A stretch of 64,000 nt of DNA, taken from contig NZ_BOPC01000013.1 in assembly GCF_016863555.1 (NCBI RefSeq), forward strand, positions 1 through 64,000, given 5' to 3'. The number at the start of each line of letters is the position of its first letter. Within the stretch, counting starts at the first letter, position 1. The notes beneath the pieces are model-generated. The model ran no database searches and was not told the origin of the DNA. It was given only the letters and a program-made list of their open reading frames with translations. Positions 26,565 to 35,586 of the stretch are shown piece after piece. This stretch comes from Micromonospora qiuiae (GTDB taxonomy: Bacteria; Actinomycetota; Actinomycetes; Mycobacteriales; Micromonosporaceae). The position numbers were made by a program, and so were the translations under genes.

Positions 26565-27826
26565 GCGCTGGTTCCGGAGACCGTGACAACCCGGAGAGGG
26601 CTCCGGGCCGTTCCTTGAACGTGGGGCAGAACGAACTGGAACGTGCTGTCCGGGAGGCGTTCGTCCGGCAGGCGGCGGCATCGCATGTCCCTGCCGGGGA
26701 CCGAGCCACAGCGGTCATCCGGCGGGCGAACCGCATCCAGCATTGCCGGACCGTGGCCGGAACGAGTCTCGCCGCGATGGTGGTCGTCCTCGCCACCGCC
26801 GCGGCGATGCAACTGGGCGGGGAACGGCCGCCGACCGGGAGCACCGTGGTGATCGGCGAGCCGGACTCCGAGTCGACGGTGACCTGGGCCCCGAGCAGCC
26901 CGCCGACCGGCCCCGGCACCGGGGCCCCGCTCGCCGACGTCGACCTGGTGCTGGGCGGAACGATCGCCACCGCGCAGGGGAGACGGGTACCCCTCGTCGA
27001 CACCGGCGGGATCGAGCGCGCGCACCGCCTCGCCGACGATCGTGGCTGGCTGGTCATCGGGCCACCGAGCCTGGCCGGCCGATTTCTCTGGGCGGTGGCA
27101 CCGGACGGCACCGCCCGGGTGCTGCTCGGCGGCGCCGACGAGATCGTCCTGGACGAGGGGGGCCAGCAGGTCGCCTGGAAGCAGGGCACAGCGCTGGCCG
27201 CCGCCAAGGTCGTCAACAAGGAGCTGGTCGCCACCGTACGCGCGGAGGCGCCGGCCGAAGCCGTGCCGCTGCGGTTCGTCGGCGGCGCCGTCCTGGTGCG
27301 GCTCGCTCCCGACCGTCCCGGGCATGTGCTGTGGCGTCTGCAACCCGGCCCGCTCGACCCGGGCACCGACCGGGCCAGCAACCGAATTTTCGGCGCGCTG
27401 CCCGACGGACGCCTCGTTGCTGAGATCACCGAGGGCTCGCCGGAAAAGTCCTGCCTGACCGTGCTCAACCCGGCGGGCCTCACCCCGGCCGGCCGGGAAT
27501 GCGGCCCGCAGCTGAGCGGCGACGGACCGGGCTCGGTCTCGCCGGACGGACGCTGGCTACTGGTCAACGGGCGGTCCGGGCGGCAGGAGGGGGCGGTACT
27601 GGTCGACTTGCGCCGGCTCGACCCGTCCGTCGATCCGGTTCCGGTCGGGCTGGCGGCGACCGGAGACGTGGTCTGGAGCAGGCCCGGCACCGCCTACTAC
27701 GCCGACGCCGCCGGCCGCCTGATCCGAATGGACGTCGACCGGGTGACCGCCGGTCGCCCTGCCGAGCCGCTCGTCATTGCCGGCCTTCCCGACGGGATAC
27801 GCCCGGTGGTGGTGAGCGGTGGCTGA
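26561..27826 (+). CDS. Membrane-anchored protein, putative partner of the sigma factor
   Basis: A 421-residue protein: a cytosolic N-terminus of about 60 residues with a helix 'NELERAVREAFVRQAAA', one membrane helix (about 67-86) and a large outer part with repeated Gly-Asp turns ('LPDGRLVAEITEGSPE', 'SPDGRWLLVNG') like a beta-propeller. It is translationally coupled to the sigma factor gene. That arrangement suggests an anti-sigma-like sensor, but no ZAS zinc motif (HxxxCxxC) is present, so this is inference. Confidence 0.7.
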   Translation: MSAGSGDRDNPERAPGRSLNVGQNELERAVREAFVRQAAASHVPAGDRATAVIRRANRIQHCRTVAGTSLAAMVVVLATAAAMQLGGERPPTGSTVVIGEPDSESTVTWAPSSPPTGPGTGAPLADVDLVLGGTIATAQGRRVPLVDTGGIERAHRLADDRGWLVIGPPSLAGRFLWAVAPDGTARVLLGGADEIVLDEGGQQVAWKQGTALAAAKVVNKELVATVRAEAPAEAVPLRFVGGAVLVRLAPDRPGHVLWRLQPGPLDPGTDRASNRIFGALPDGRLVAEITEGSPEKSCLTVLNPAGLTPAGRECGPQLSGDGPGSVSPDGRWLLVNGRSGRQEGAVLVDLRRLDPSVDPVPVGLAATGDVVWSRPGTAYYADAAGRLIRMDVDRVTAGRPAEPLVIAGLPDGIRPVVVSGG

Positions 27827-27848
27827 TGCCGGCCGGTAGCCTCGGGCG

Positions 27849-28709
27849 ATGATCGCCCGGATCGACCTGCACACCCATTCCACCGCCAGTGACGGCACGC
27901 TCAGCCCAGCAGAGCTGGTCCACGCCGCCGCCGACGAAGGGCTGGACGTGGTGGCGATCACCGACCACGACACCACCGCCGGTTGGCAGCCGGCGCTGCG
28001 GGCGCTGCCGCGCGGGCTGCGGCTGGTACGGGGAGCCGAACTTTCCTGCCGCTGGTCCGGCGAACAGCCGCCGGTGCCGCTGCACCTGCTGGCGTACCTC
28101 TTCGATCCGGACTTTCCGGAACTGGCCGCCGAGCTGGCCCGGGTACGGATCGCCCGCGCGGAACGGGGCGAGCGGATCGTCGCGCTGCTGCGGGCCGACG
28201 GCATCGACGTGAGCTGGACGGAGATCCTGGCCGCAGCGGGCGGCGGAACGGTGGGCCGGCCACACATCGCCCATGCGCTGATCCAGGCCGGCCTGGTCGC
28301 CACCACCACCGAGGCATTCGGCCCGGACTGGCTGGGGGAGCGGTACCGGCTGCCCAAGGACGACATCGACGTCTTCCGGGCCGTCCGGCTGGTCCGGGCG
28401 GCCGGCGGCGTGCCGGTGTTCGCCCACCCCAGGGCCACCCGGCGTGGCCGGATCGTGCCGGACGAGCTGATCGCCGAGCTGGCGGCGGTCGGTCTGGCCG
28501 GGCTGGAGGCCGACCACGAGGACCATTCGCCCGCCGAGCGGGCGCACGTACGCGGGCTCGCCACCGAGCTGGGCCTGCTGGTCACCGGCTCGTCGGACTT
28601 TCATGGCACCCACAAGACCGTCCGGCTGGGTGCCTTCACCACCGAACCCGAGGCGTACGAGCGGATCGTCGCCGCCTCGTCCGGCGTGACCGAGGTCGCT
28701 TCCGGCTGA
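27849..28709 (+). CDS. PHP-domain phosphoesterase
   Basis: A 286-residue protein. The metal-binding HxH 'DLHTHSTASDGTLSP' opens the sequence, and 'AITDHDT', 'VFAHP' and 'SSDFHG' are further metal-ligand positions. These are hallmarks of TrpH/RNase AM-like enzymes that hydrolyse nucleotide or RNA phosphates. Which substrate is used is not visible. ATG 27849. Confidence 0.88.
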   Translation: MIARIDLHTHSTASDGTLSPAELVHAAADEGLDVVAITDHDTTAGWQPALRALPRGLRLVRGAELSCRWSGEQPPVPLHLLAYLFDPDFPELAAELARVRIARAERGERIVALLRADGIDVSWTEILAAAGGGTVGRPHIAHALIQAGLVATTTEAFGPDWLGERYRLPKDDIDVFRAVRLVRAAGGVPVFAHPRATRRGRIVPDELIAELAAVGLAGLEADHEDHSPAERAHVRGLATELGLLVTGSSDFHGTHKTVRLGAFTTEPEAYERIVAASSGVTEVASG

Positions 28710-28749
28710 CCGGGGTTTCGGTGCCGCCCGGCACGGCTACCGTGACCGG

Positions 28750-29364
28750 GTGGATCTCAAGCTCTTCGGCGGGGTCTTCGTGACCCTGCTGGTCATCATG
28801 GATCCGCCGGGCATGATGCCGATCTTCCTTGCGCTGACCGGGCCGCTGTCGGCGCGGGAGCGCAACCGGGCGGCCTGGCAGGCGGTCGCACTGGCGCTCG
28901 GTGTCATCGTGGTCTTCGCGGTGGCCGGCCAGACCCTGCTCGCCTACCTGCACGTCGATCTGCCGGCGTTGCAGGCGGCCGGCGGGCTGTTGCTGATCCT
29001 GGTCGCGTTGGAGCTGCTCACCGGCAAGACCGACGACCCGACCAAGCAGGCCACCTCCAACATCGCCCTGGTGCCGCTCGGTACGCCACTGCTGGCCGGA
29101 CCCGGCGCGATCGTGGCGACGATGCTCTTCGTGCAGCAGGCCGAGGCGGTGGGGGACTACGTCGCCATCGCCGTCGCCATCGTCGCGGTGATGCTGGCGG
29201 TCTGGATCGTGTTGCGGTTCTCCGGCGGGATCGTCAGGATCCTGCGTCCCGGCGGGATCGAGGTGGTCACCCGGATCGCCGGCCTGCTGCTGGCCGCGAT
29301 CGCCGTACAGCTCATTGCGGACGCGATCTTCGCCTTTGTGGCCGACTTCACCGGCGCGGGCTGA
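28750..29364 (+). CDS. MarC-family inner-membrane protein
   Basis: A 204-residue protein with about six hydrophobic helices. 'MDPPGMMPIFLALTG' near residue 17 and 'PLGTPLLAGPGAIVATM' near residue 100 match MarC/UPF0056. Its biochemical function is unsettled; earlier links to antibiotic resistance were not upheld. GTG 28750. Confidence 0.88.
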   Translation: MDLKLFGGVFVTLLVIMDPPGMMPIFLALTGPLSARERNRAAWQAVALALGVIVVFAVAGQTLLAYLHVDLPALQAAGGLLLILVALELLTGKTDDPTKQATSNIALVPLGTPLLAGPGAIVATMLFVQQAEAVGDYVAIAVAIVAVMLAVWIVLRFSGGIVRILRPGGIEVVTRIAGLLLAAIAVQLIADAIFAFVADFTGAG

Positions 29365-29407
29365 CCGGTCGGCGGAAGTGTCGGAGGTGGGTGGCAGGAT
29401 CATCGGC

Positions 29408-30328
29408 GTGCGACGAGCCTTCCCGACCGGACGACCCGCCGGTGGTCGTGCGCCCCGACCCCGCGACGCGCAGCCCGAGCAGCTCGGCTTCGAGGGCATG
29501 CCGGAGCGGCTGTTCGTCTGCACCCCGAGCAAACTCGGCGCGTACGCCGACTGTCCGCGGCGCTACCGCTACTCCTACGTCGACCGTCCGGCTCCGCCGA
29601 AGGGGCCGCCGTGGGCACACAACTCGCTCGGCGCCAGCGTGCACACCGCCCTGAAGAACTGGTACGCCCTGCCGCCCGACCGGCGTCGCCCCGAGGTGCT
29701 GCCCACGTTGCTCAAGGGCACCTGGGTGCGCGAGGGTTACCGTGACGACGAGCAGGAACGCGACGTCTACCGGCGGGCGTTGGGCTGGCTTGAGGCGTAC
29801 GTCGACGGGCTCGATCCGGCCGACGAACCGGTCGGGGTGGAGCGGGTGGTGGCGGCGAAGACCGGCGTGCTGGCGTTCAACGGCCGTGCCGACCGGATCG
29901 ACGCCCGGGCCGGTGCTCACGGCCCCGAGCTGGCCATCGTCGACTACAAGACCGGCCGCGCCGCGCTGGACACCGACGACGCGCGCGGCTCGCAGGCGTT
30001 GGCGCTCTACGCGTACGCGGCCGAGCGGGTGTTCCGCCGGCCCTGCCGCCGGGTCGAACTGCACCACCTGCCGAGCGGCACCGTCGCGGCGCACGAGCAC
30101 ACCGCCGAGTCGCTGGCGCGGCAGGTGACCCGGGCCGAGGAGACCGCTCGCGACATCATGGCGGCCGAGCGGTCGGTCGCCGACGGCGACGATCCGGATG
30201 ACGCCTTCCCGACCACACCCGGGCCGCGGTGCGCCTGGTGTGACTACCGGCGGACCTGCCCGGCCGGTGCCGCCGCGCCGGGGAAGGACCCGTGGGCCGC
30301 CGTGGAACGCCCCCCGGAGCAGGGCTGA
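29408..30328 (+). CDS. RecB-like PD-(D/E)XK nuclease with probable 4Fe-4S cluster
   Basis: About 306 residues. 'LSxLGAYADCPRRYRYSY'-like N-terminus, 'GASVHTAL' (motif with catalytic His), 'GRADRID' and 'IVDYKTG' give the nuclease core with Asp and Lys. Four Cys for a cluster are visible: one in 'DCPRRY' and three in 'CAWCDYRRTC'. This is the Cas4/AddB-type organisation. GTG 29408 is chosen by the GGTGGGTGG site; GTG 29378 is also in frame. Its end overlaps the convergent MpaB-like gene by 85 bases. Confidence 0.85.
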   Translation: MRRAFPTGRPAGGRAPRPRDAQPEQLGFEGMPERLFVCTPSKLGAYADCPRRYRYSYVDRPAPPKGPPWAHNSLGASVHTALKNWYALPPDRRRPEVLPTLLKGTWVREGYRDDEQERDVYRRALGWLEAYVDGLDPADEPVGVERVVAAKTGVLAFNGRADRIDARAGAHGPELAIVDYKTGRAALDTDDARGSQALALYAYAAERVFRRPCRRVELHHLPSGTVAAHEHTAESLARQVTRAEETARDIMAAERSVADGDDPDDAFPTTPGPRCAWCDYRRTCPAGAAAPGKDPWAAVERPPEQG

Positions 30329-31176
30329 GTGCCGCCCAGTCGGGCGGCACGTTCCTTGGCTGCGCGCTGCATCGGGCCCTCCCGCCAGTCACGGGGCAGC
30401 GCGGTGAGGGCGAGCCGCAGCGCGCGTACGGTCACGTCGGCCGAGAGGGCGGTGGTGGGCAGGCCCAGCCCGCCGTACAGTCTCCGGGCCCAGGCCGGCA
30501 GGAGCGCGAGCGCGGTGCCGGCGATCCCCAGGTAGGCCCAGCGGGGTGGCCCGAGGTTGAGCCCGAGCCGGGCGGGCAGGCTGAGCCGCCAGGGCAGCGG
30601 CGGCGCGGTGAGGAACAGGGCTGTCTCGGCGGCCTCCCGGGTCATCCGCAGCTCCGGCCGGACGCGCCGGTAGTACTCTGCCACCTCTGCGGCAGTGCCG
30701 GGGACGGTCTCCGGGTCCAGCCCGACCAGGGCGGCGCTTCGCCGCTGCTCGGTGTAATACCCGTCCACCTCCGTCGCGTCCAGCGGTACGCCGGCGCGGC
30801 GCGCCGTGTCGAGGAACGACTCCACCTCGGTGACGTGGACCCAGCGCAACAGGTCCGGCTCGTCGATCCGGAACCGTTCACCGGTGGCCGGGTCGACCGC
30901 CGTCATCCTGCCGTGCAGCCGGCGGAGCCGCCGCCCGGCCTCCTCCGCCTCGCTGGAGGTGCCGAAGACCGTGGTTCCCACGTAGTTGGCCGTGCGGATC
31001 AGGCGCCCCCAGGCGTCCCGGCGGTAGTTGCTGTTCTGCGCGACCCCGGCCATCGCCCGCGGGTGCAGCGCCTGGAGGTAGAGCGACCGCAGGCCGGCGA
31101 GGAACAGGATCGGCTCCGCGTGCAGCTTCCAGGTGACCGAACCGGGACCGAACAGTCCGACGTCATGGGCATCCAC
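30244..31176 (-). CDS. MpaB/DUF2236 oxygenase-like protein
   Basis: A 310-residue protein of the family related to latex-clearing protein, which uses b-type heme. The start 'FGPGSVTWKLHAEPILFLAGLRSLYLQALHPRAMAGV' contains the family's conserved His; 'LRWVHVTEVESFLD' is another family block. The substrate is unknown. The 3' end is antisense to the nuclease gene end (30244-30328), where the protein is low-complexity, so the ancestral stop may have been earlier. Confidence 0.82.
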   Translation of the reverse strand: MDAHDVGLFGPGSVTWKLHAEPILFLAGLRSLYLQALHPRAMAGVAQNSNYRRDAWGRLIRTANYVGTTVFGTSSEAEEAGRRLRRLHGRMTAVDPATGERFRIDEPDLLRWVHVTEVESFLDTARRAGVPLDATEVDGYYTEQRRSAALVGLDPETVPGTAAEVAEYYRRVRPELRMTREAAETALFLTAPPLPWRLSLPARLGLNLGPPRWAYLGIAGTALALLPAWARRLYGGLGLPTTALSADVTVRALRLALTALPRDWREGPMQRAAKERAARLGGTQPCSGGRSTAAHGSFPGAAAPAGQVRR

Positions 31177-31198
31177 CAGTCAAGCGTGCCATGCCCCG

Positions 31199-31303
31199 GT
31201 CGCGCGGTCAGTCGTCGCCGTCGCGCGGTCAGTCGTTGCCGTCACGCGGTCAGTCGTCGGCGTCGCGCGGTCAGTCGTTGCCGTCGCGCGGTCAGTCGTC
31301 GGC
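31199..31303 (-). repeat. 21-bp tandem repeat, five copies, containing the fur stop codon
   Basis: Units at 31199, 31220, 31241, 31262 and 31283 share GTCGCGCGGTCAGTCGT, with the last four bases alternating (TGCC or CGGC). Read on the minus strand, each carries the end of the Fur-like gene including its TGA stop, so the repeat lies beyond the true stop except for the unit nearest the gene. Confidence 0.92.
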
Positions 31304-31720
31304 GTCGCGGCGGACCTGGCAGGCGGGACAGTGCCCCCAGAAGGTCACTTCCGCCTCGTCCACCTGAAAGCCGTGGCCGCGGCCCGGGTCGAGGCAGGGG
31401 CTGCTGCCGACGGTGCAGTCGATGTCGGCGATCTCGCCGCAGCTCCGACACACCACGTGGTGATGGTTGTCACCGACGCGGGCCTCGTAGCGGGCGGGGC
31501 TGCCGGCCGGCTCGATCCGGCGGGACAGGCCGGCGCGGGACAGCGCGCCCAGCACGTCGTAGACCGCCTGCACGGAGACGGAGTCGAGGCGCTGGCGGAC
31601 CCGTCGGGTGATCTCCTCGACCTCCAGGTGGCCCCCTTCGGCCAGGACGTCGAGAACGGCGAGGCGCGGCCGGGTGACGCGCAGGCCACGCGACCGGAGC
31701 AGTTCCTCCCCGCTGTACAT
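31292..31720 (-). CDS. Fur-family metalloregulator
   Basis: A 142-residue repressor: winged helix at 10-85 ('SVSVQAVYDVLGALSRAGL') then dimerisation domain with 'NHHHVVCRSCGEIADID' and 'GHCPAC', giving the structural zinc CxxC pairs and a His-rich sensor site. Length and motifs suit FurA or a catalase-linked Fur, but no catalase gene is next door, so metal specificity is open. ATG 31720. Confidence 0.9.
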   Translation of the reverse strand: MYSGEELLRSRGLRVTRPRLAVLDVLAEGGHLEVEEITRRVRQRLDSVSVQAVYDVLGALSRAGLSRRIEPAGSPARYEARVGDNHHHVVCRSCGEIADIDCTVGSSPCLDPGRGHGFQVDEAEVTFWGHCPACQVRRDADD

Positions 31721-31889
31721 ACGTCAATGACAGCACGGCGATCGTGACGCGACAACCAGGTGCCGGGCTCCCGGCCGGCACGGGCCCGGTTGAACCCGGC
31801 CGGTCGGTTTCGCGTGTGCACCAAGAGGGTCTGGGCGGGTGGAAGGCACCGCCGTACCCTGACGTTCCATCACCTACGCCGGAGGTCCG

Positions 31890-32375
31890 ATGTTCGAGAA
31901 GGTGCTGGGTCTACCCGTGCACGTGCTGGTCGTACACGCGGTTGTGGTCTTCGTTCCGCTGCTGGTGCTGCTCGCCGTCGCCTACATCGCGCTGCCGCGG
32001 TTTTGGCCGCGGCTGGACTGGGCGGTGGGGATCCTGGCGGTGGTCGCGCCGGTCACCGCCTGGGTCGCCGAAGAGTCCGGCGAGGCGCTCCAGGAACGGC
32101 AGATCGCGCGGGGCTTCTCCGGCGAGATCCTGAAAAAGATCAACGAACATGCCGAGTACGGCGAGCTGCTGTTCCGCTACACGCTGGGTCTCGCCCTGGC
32201 GGTCATCCTGCTGCTGGCGGCGACCGGCAGCCACCCCCGAGCATCGAGACTGCCGCGTTGGGTGCCGCCGGTGCTGTCGGTCGCGGTGGTGGGGCTGGGC
32301 GTGCTCGCCGTCGTCTACACCTGGTTGGCCGGCCACTCGGGTGCCGAGATGGTCTGGGGCAACACCTTCGACTGA
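31890..32375 (+). CDS. DUF2231 membrane protein
   Basis: A 161-residue protein with four hydrophobic helices and the family opening 'VHVLVVHAVVVFVPLLVL' (conserved His). 'GELLFRYTLGLAL' lies in the middle. Family function is unknown; some members bind heme. ATG 31890 has GGAGG upstream at 31879-31883. Confidence 0.85.
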   Translation: MFEKVLGLPVHVLVVHAVVVFVPLLVLLAVAYIALPRFWPRLDWAVGILAVVAPVTAWVAEESGEALQERQIARGFSGEILKKINEHAEYGELLFRYTLGLALAVILLLAATGSHPRASRLPRWVPPVLSVAVVGLGVLAVVYTWLAGHSGAEMVWGNTFD

Positions 32376-32493
32376 GCGCTGTCTGCGTGGTTGGCCTCCG
32401 CGTCGTCCCCGCCGCTTCCGCTTGGCGATCCGGTGGCCCCGCCACCGGCCGACCCGCAGGGGCGGTGCCGGCAGCAACGGTGCCGGCACCGCC

Positions 32494-32512
32494 CACTCAT
32501 GGTTCGTGAGAC
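32494..32512 (+). repeat. Left copy of imperfect 19-bp direct repeat flanking the NACHT gene
   Basis: CACTCATGGTTCGTGAGAC here matches CACTCATGGTCCGCGAGGC at 35543-35561 in 16 of 19 positions. They bracket the low-GC NACHT gene and may mark an insertion, but there is no integrase or transposase. Confidence 0.5.
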
Positions 32513-32567
32513 CACCTCGCGCCATACCCCGCTTGACGAGCGAGACTCGTGATCCCCAATGCAGGAC

Positions 32568-35399
32568 CTAGCCGATCGGGGATGCCTCTCCATGGAGGTA
32601 TTGCATGAGCAAACCGTAGGCGTAGGGGTCCAGATCCCATTGATCAATCGCGCGTATCACATGATTGATGCGATCGGGCTGGTGCCGGGCGAGGCTCAGC
32701 AGGTTGACGATGTTGCTCGGTGAATCGGTCGGGGCGGGAGTGAACAACTGCGCGTAGGGAAGCAACATCAGGAGCGCCGCCGACCGTGCCCTTCGCGGCA
32801 GGCGCATGAACCGTGCCGTCGACACGCGTGGGGCAAGGAAGGCGGCCTCGTCGCGGACGGCCGCGTAGCCGTGCCCGTGTGACACTGGAGAGATCAGCCA
32901 AGGCCATGGCTGGCCGATCATGAAGTCGTAAAGTTGGGGCAGCCACCATTGGAGATGGTCGTCGAACGTGTTGCCCTGGTCGTTGGCCAGCGCCAGTGCC
33001 AGCAGGACCTGTGCGTTCGAGGGGAGCCCAACCTGGCCCACGAGGGTTTCCTCATAGAGGATCCCGAGGCCGTGCTCAGACAGGTGCTCGGGTTGGGGGT
33101 TGAACAGCGCCTCCCACTGGCGCGCCCCGGGCGGGAGTTGCAGCTCATGCATGCGCGCGGTGATGTACTGGGACGTCTCGTTGTTCTTTCGCGAGAAGCT
33201 CCTCAGGAAGGCGAGTAGGAAATCCGGCGTGTTCTCGCGCCAGTCGACATGGTCGGCGGCCTCTGATCGGTCGAGCAGGGCGTCGACGACGTACTTCGCG
33301 ACGCGGCTCGCGTTCTCTGGTAGCGAAACCAGCAGCAGATCAGACAGGGGCTGATCGATAAAGCGGACCTCGCTGCGGGGCCCGTGGTCCAGGAACCGTC
33401 GTCGGAGGCTCGCCGGGACCGCGCACGAGCGGTCGACTGCGCGTAGGCACAGGTTCTGGAGCGACACGTTGTTGAGCGTCAGGTGACAGGTGAGCCGGGC
33501 TGCGAAGTTCAGCCGGACGGCTTCGGTCGCCTCGACCTGGTCACGTACCAGATGGCCCACGAACCGGTTGGCGCCGCCGTTGCTGTTACGGTCGAGGATC
33601 TGCACCGCGAGCTCGCTGATCACCGACCACGATGCGTCGCCGATGTGTGGTCGCAGGGCCTGCCATGTGGCCTCGACCGTCTCCTTCTGCCGGACCAGCT
33701 GGAGGGCGGCGAAGTACTCCAGGAAGGTGCTGTGTGTGAAGCCGTACAGCGGCTCGTGGTCAACCGTTCCGATCTCGGTGAGCACCCATGCCCTGCCGGC
33801 GCAAAATGCCAGGAAATCCTGGGCGGCGGCAGCGGCTTCGTGGTCAGTCGCATACCGTTCCTCCCGCAGGTAGCGGGTCAGGAAGTCAAGGATCTCCCGC
33901 TTCCGCATGGCTTGGCGCTTGGACGGATCACAGAACAGCCGCCAGGCGAGTTCGGTAATTGCGGGCCGAACGTCAACCACGTACTTCAGGGGCACGAAGA
34001 TCTCGCGGCGTTTGTCCCAGCGCTCGAACAAAAGTTCGGCACACTGTTCGTAAATTTCGGTACGGTGCCGCGGGATGTAGTGCTTCGAGGCGTAAACCGA
34101 GCACAGTAGCGATAACAGGAGCGGGTTGCGGCGCAGATCGTCGACGGGGTCGGTCTCGGCGATGAGACCGTGCGCCATTCGCTCCTGCTGCTCCGGCGTC
34201 GACTCGTCGTCGAGGGCAAACCAATTCAAGGCGTACTGCCGGCACTGCGCCATGGTGAACGGTTGTACCCGTGCGCGGAAGAAGCGATGTGGATCGAGCG
34301 GGGCGTCGTCGTAGCCGACGATTCGCGAGGTGACCACGATCTGAGTCGCCGCATACCTGCTGGCGAATCCTTCCACCAATTCGCCAAAACGGCGGCGGGC
34401 CTCGGGCGTGCCGAGTTCGTCCACACCGTCAACGATCACGACTGCGGCACCCGATTTCAGCAGGTACTCCAGCCCATCGTCGGGTGGCGTCAGGTTATAC
34501 GGATTGTGCGAGGTCGCGTCCAGGAAGTCGTTGAGAGTGTGTCCGCCCTGAAGCATGTGCGCGTACTCGCGCACGAGGAGCAGGAACGGCACCTTGCCGA
34601 CGAATCCGGGCACGCGGTCGGTTGCGAGATCGAAGGCCAGTTTCGCAGCAAAGGTGGACTTGCCGGCGCCGGGATCGCCCAGAACGACCAGCCGGCTGTA
34701 GGCCGTGACCAGTTGGTGGATGTCGAACAATCGAGTGGCATCTTCTCCTCGGCTGAACGAGGGCTCGACGTGAAGACCGTCGTAGCCGGTTACCGGACCG
34801 CTCGCGAGATGGGCCAGGCGTAGTTTGGACCGGAGCGTGGCGACCTGGTCCCGCAGCCGCGTGCTGTACTCTTCAATTGCCGTGAGATTGCGCAAGTAGG
34901 CGATGAAGTCGTTGTTCCTCAGGTGCTGGCAGGCCATGGCGGTGGCAGCGCTGACCGCTTGGGGATGCACGTTCCTGTCAACGCGCGTCGCCGTGTCCGC
35001 GATGACCACGGTAAGTAATTGCAGGAGAATGTCGGCGCAGACCCAGACGTCGGTTCTCTCCATGCCGGTAATGCGGCCCAAGTTGCTGCGGAAGTCATGC
35101 AGCAATTCCGCGCGCCGGTCTTCGTGCCAGCCAGTCATCTGCCACGACAGGACCTGGTTCGCCAAGTAGTCAAACTGTGCAGATTCGAGGAAGCCGTGCA
35201 GTTCGGTGGCTGTTGCGGGAGTCAGGCGTTCGAGGAATTCGGCGATTGTCTTCTGGGCGATCGGGTGCGGGGCCTTCTCCGCGAGCCGTTTCGTCTTGAG
35301 CGTCTTCACGATCGTCGAGCCGAGGTATCTTGCCGCCTGCGCGCTGGATCTCGTAAAGATGCTTTCGATCGACACTCGTGCGAGTATGCCACTGCCCAT
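32568..35399 (-). CDS. NACHT-family STAND NTPase (NLR-like), putative anti-phage protein
   Basis: A 943-residue protein. Walker A 'LGDPGAGKSTFAAKL' lies at about 241-248 and Walker B 'VVIVDGVDELG' at about 320-328; 'VVTSRIVGYDD' is the sensor 1 region and 'GFTHSTFLEYFAALQL' is the helical motif typical of NACHT proteins. Residues 1-220 are helical with no nuclease or TIR motif seen, and about 560-943 is an alpha-helical sensor-like region. Bacterial NACHT proteins with this layout include anti-phage defence genes, but no such activity is shown here. ATG 35399 is chosen; GTG 35375 is the alternative. The gene is less GC-rich than its neighbours and alone on its strand, implying transfer. Confidence 0.85.
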   Translation of the reverse strand: MGSGILARVSIESIFTRSSAQAARYLGSTIVKTLKTKRLAEKAPHPIAQKTIAEFLERLTPATATELHGFLESAQFDYLANQVLSWQMTGWHEDRRAELLHDFRSNLGRITGMERTDVWVCADILLQLLTVVIADTATRVDRNVHPQAVSAATAMACQHLRNNDFIAYLRNLTAIEEYSTRLRDQVATLRSKLRLAHLASGPVTGYDGLHVEPSFSRGEDATRLFDIHQLVTAYSRLVVLGDPGAGKSTFAAKLAFDLATDRVPGFVGKVPFLLLVREYAHMLQGGHTLNDFLDATSHNPYNLTPPDDGLEYLLKSGAAVVIVDGVDELGTPEARRRFGELVEGFASRYAATQIVVTSRIVGYDDAPLDPHRFFRARVQPFTMAQCRQYALNWFALDDESTPEQQERMAHGLIAETDPVDDLRRNPLLLSLLCSVYASKHYIPRHRTEIYEQCAELLFERWDKRREIFVPLKYVVDVRPAITELAWRLFCDPSKRQAMRKREILDFLTRYLREERYATDHEAAAAAQDFLAFCAGRAWVLTEIGTVDHEPLYGFTHSTFLEYFAALQLVRQKETVEATWQALRPHIGDASWSVISELAVQILDRNSNGGANRFVGHLVRDQVEATEAVRLNFAARLTCHLTLNNVSLQNLCLRAVDRSCAVPASLRRRFLDHGPRSEVRFIDQPLSDLLLVSLPENASRVAKYVVDALLDRSEAADHVDWRENTPDFLLAFLRSFSRKNNETSQYITARMHELQLPPGARQWEALFNPQPEHLSEHGLGILYEETLVGQVGLPSNAQVLLALALANDQGNTFDDHLQWWLPQLYDFMIGQPWPWLISPVSHGHGYAAVRDEAAFLAPRVSTARFMRLPRRARSAALLMLLPYAQLFTPAPTDSPSNIVNLLSLARHQPDRINHVIRAIDQWDLDPYAYGLLMQYLHGEASPIG

Positions 35400-35542
35400 A
35401 GAGGCTGACGACCAACTGACCGGAAGGCGGCAGATTCGACCGGTCGTGGTCGAAGACAGATCAGCGCCGTCCACCACGGGTATCGGCGCCGGCGCCGCTC
35501 ACTCGTGCTCTCGTCCTCGTGCCGCAGTGGTCGGATAAGCAG

Positions 35543-35561
35543 CACTCATGGTCCGCGAGGC
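35543..35561 (+). repeat. Right copy of imperfect 19-bp direct repeat flanking the NACHT gene
   Basis: See the left copy at 32494-32512: same orientation, 16 of 19 matching bases, with GC-rich chromosomal genes resuming just outside. Confidence 0.5.
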
Positions 35562-35586
35562 GGTGCCTAGGCCCGGCCTGGTGGCT

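Noticed and set aside
31199..31303. CRISPR array
   Set aside because: Units are directly adjacent without spacers; it is a plain tandem repeat.
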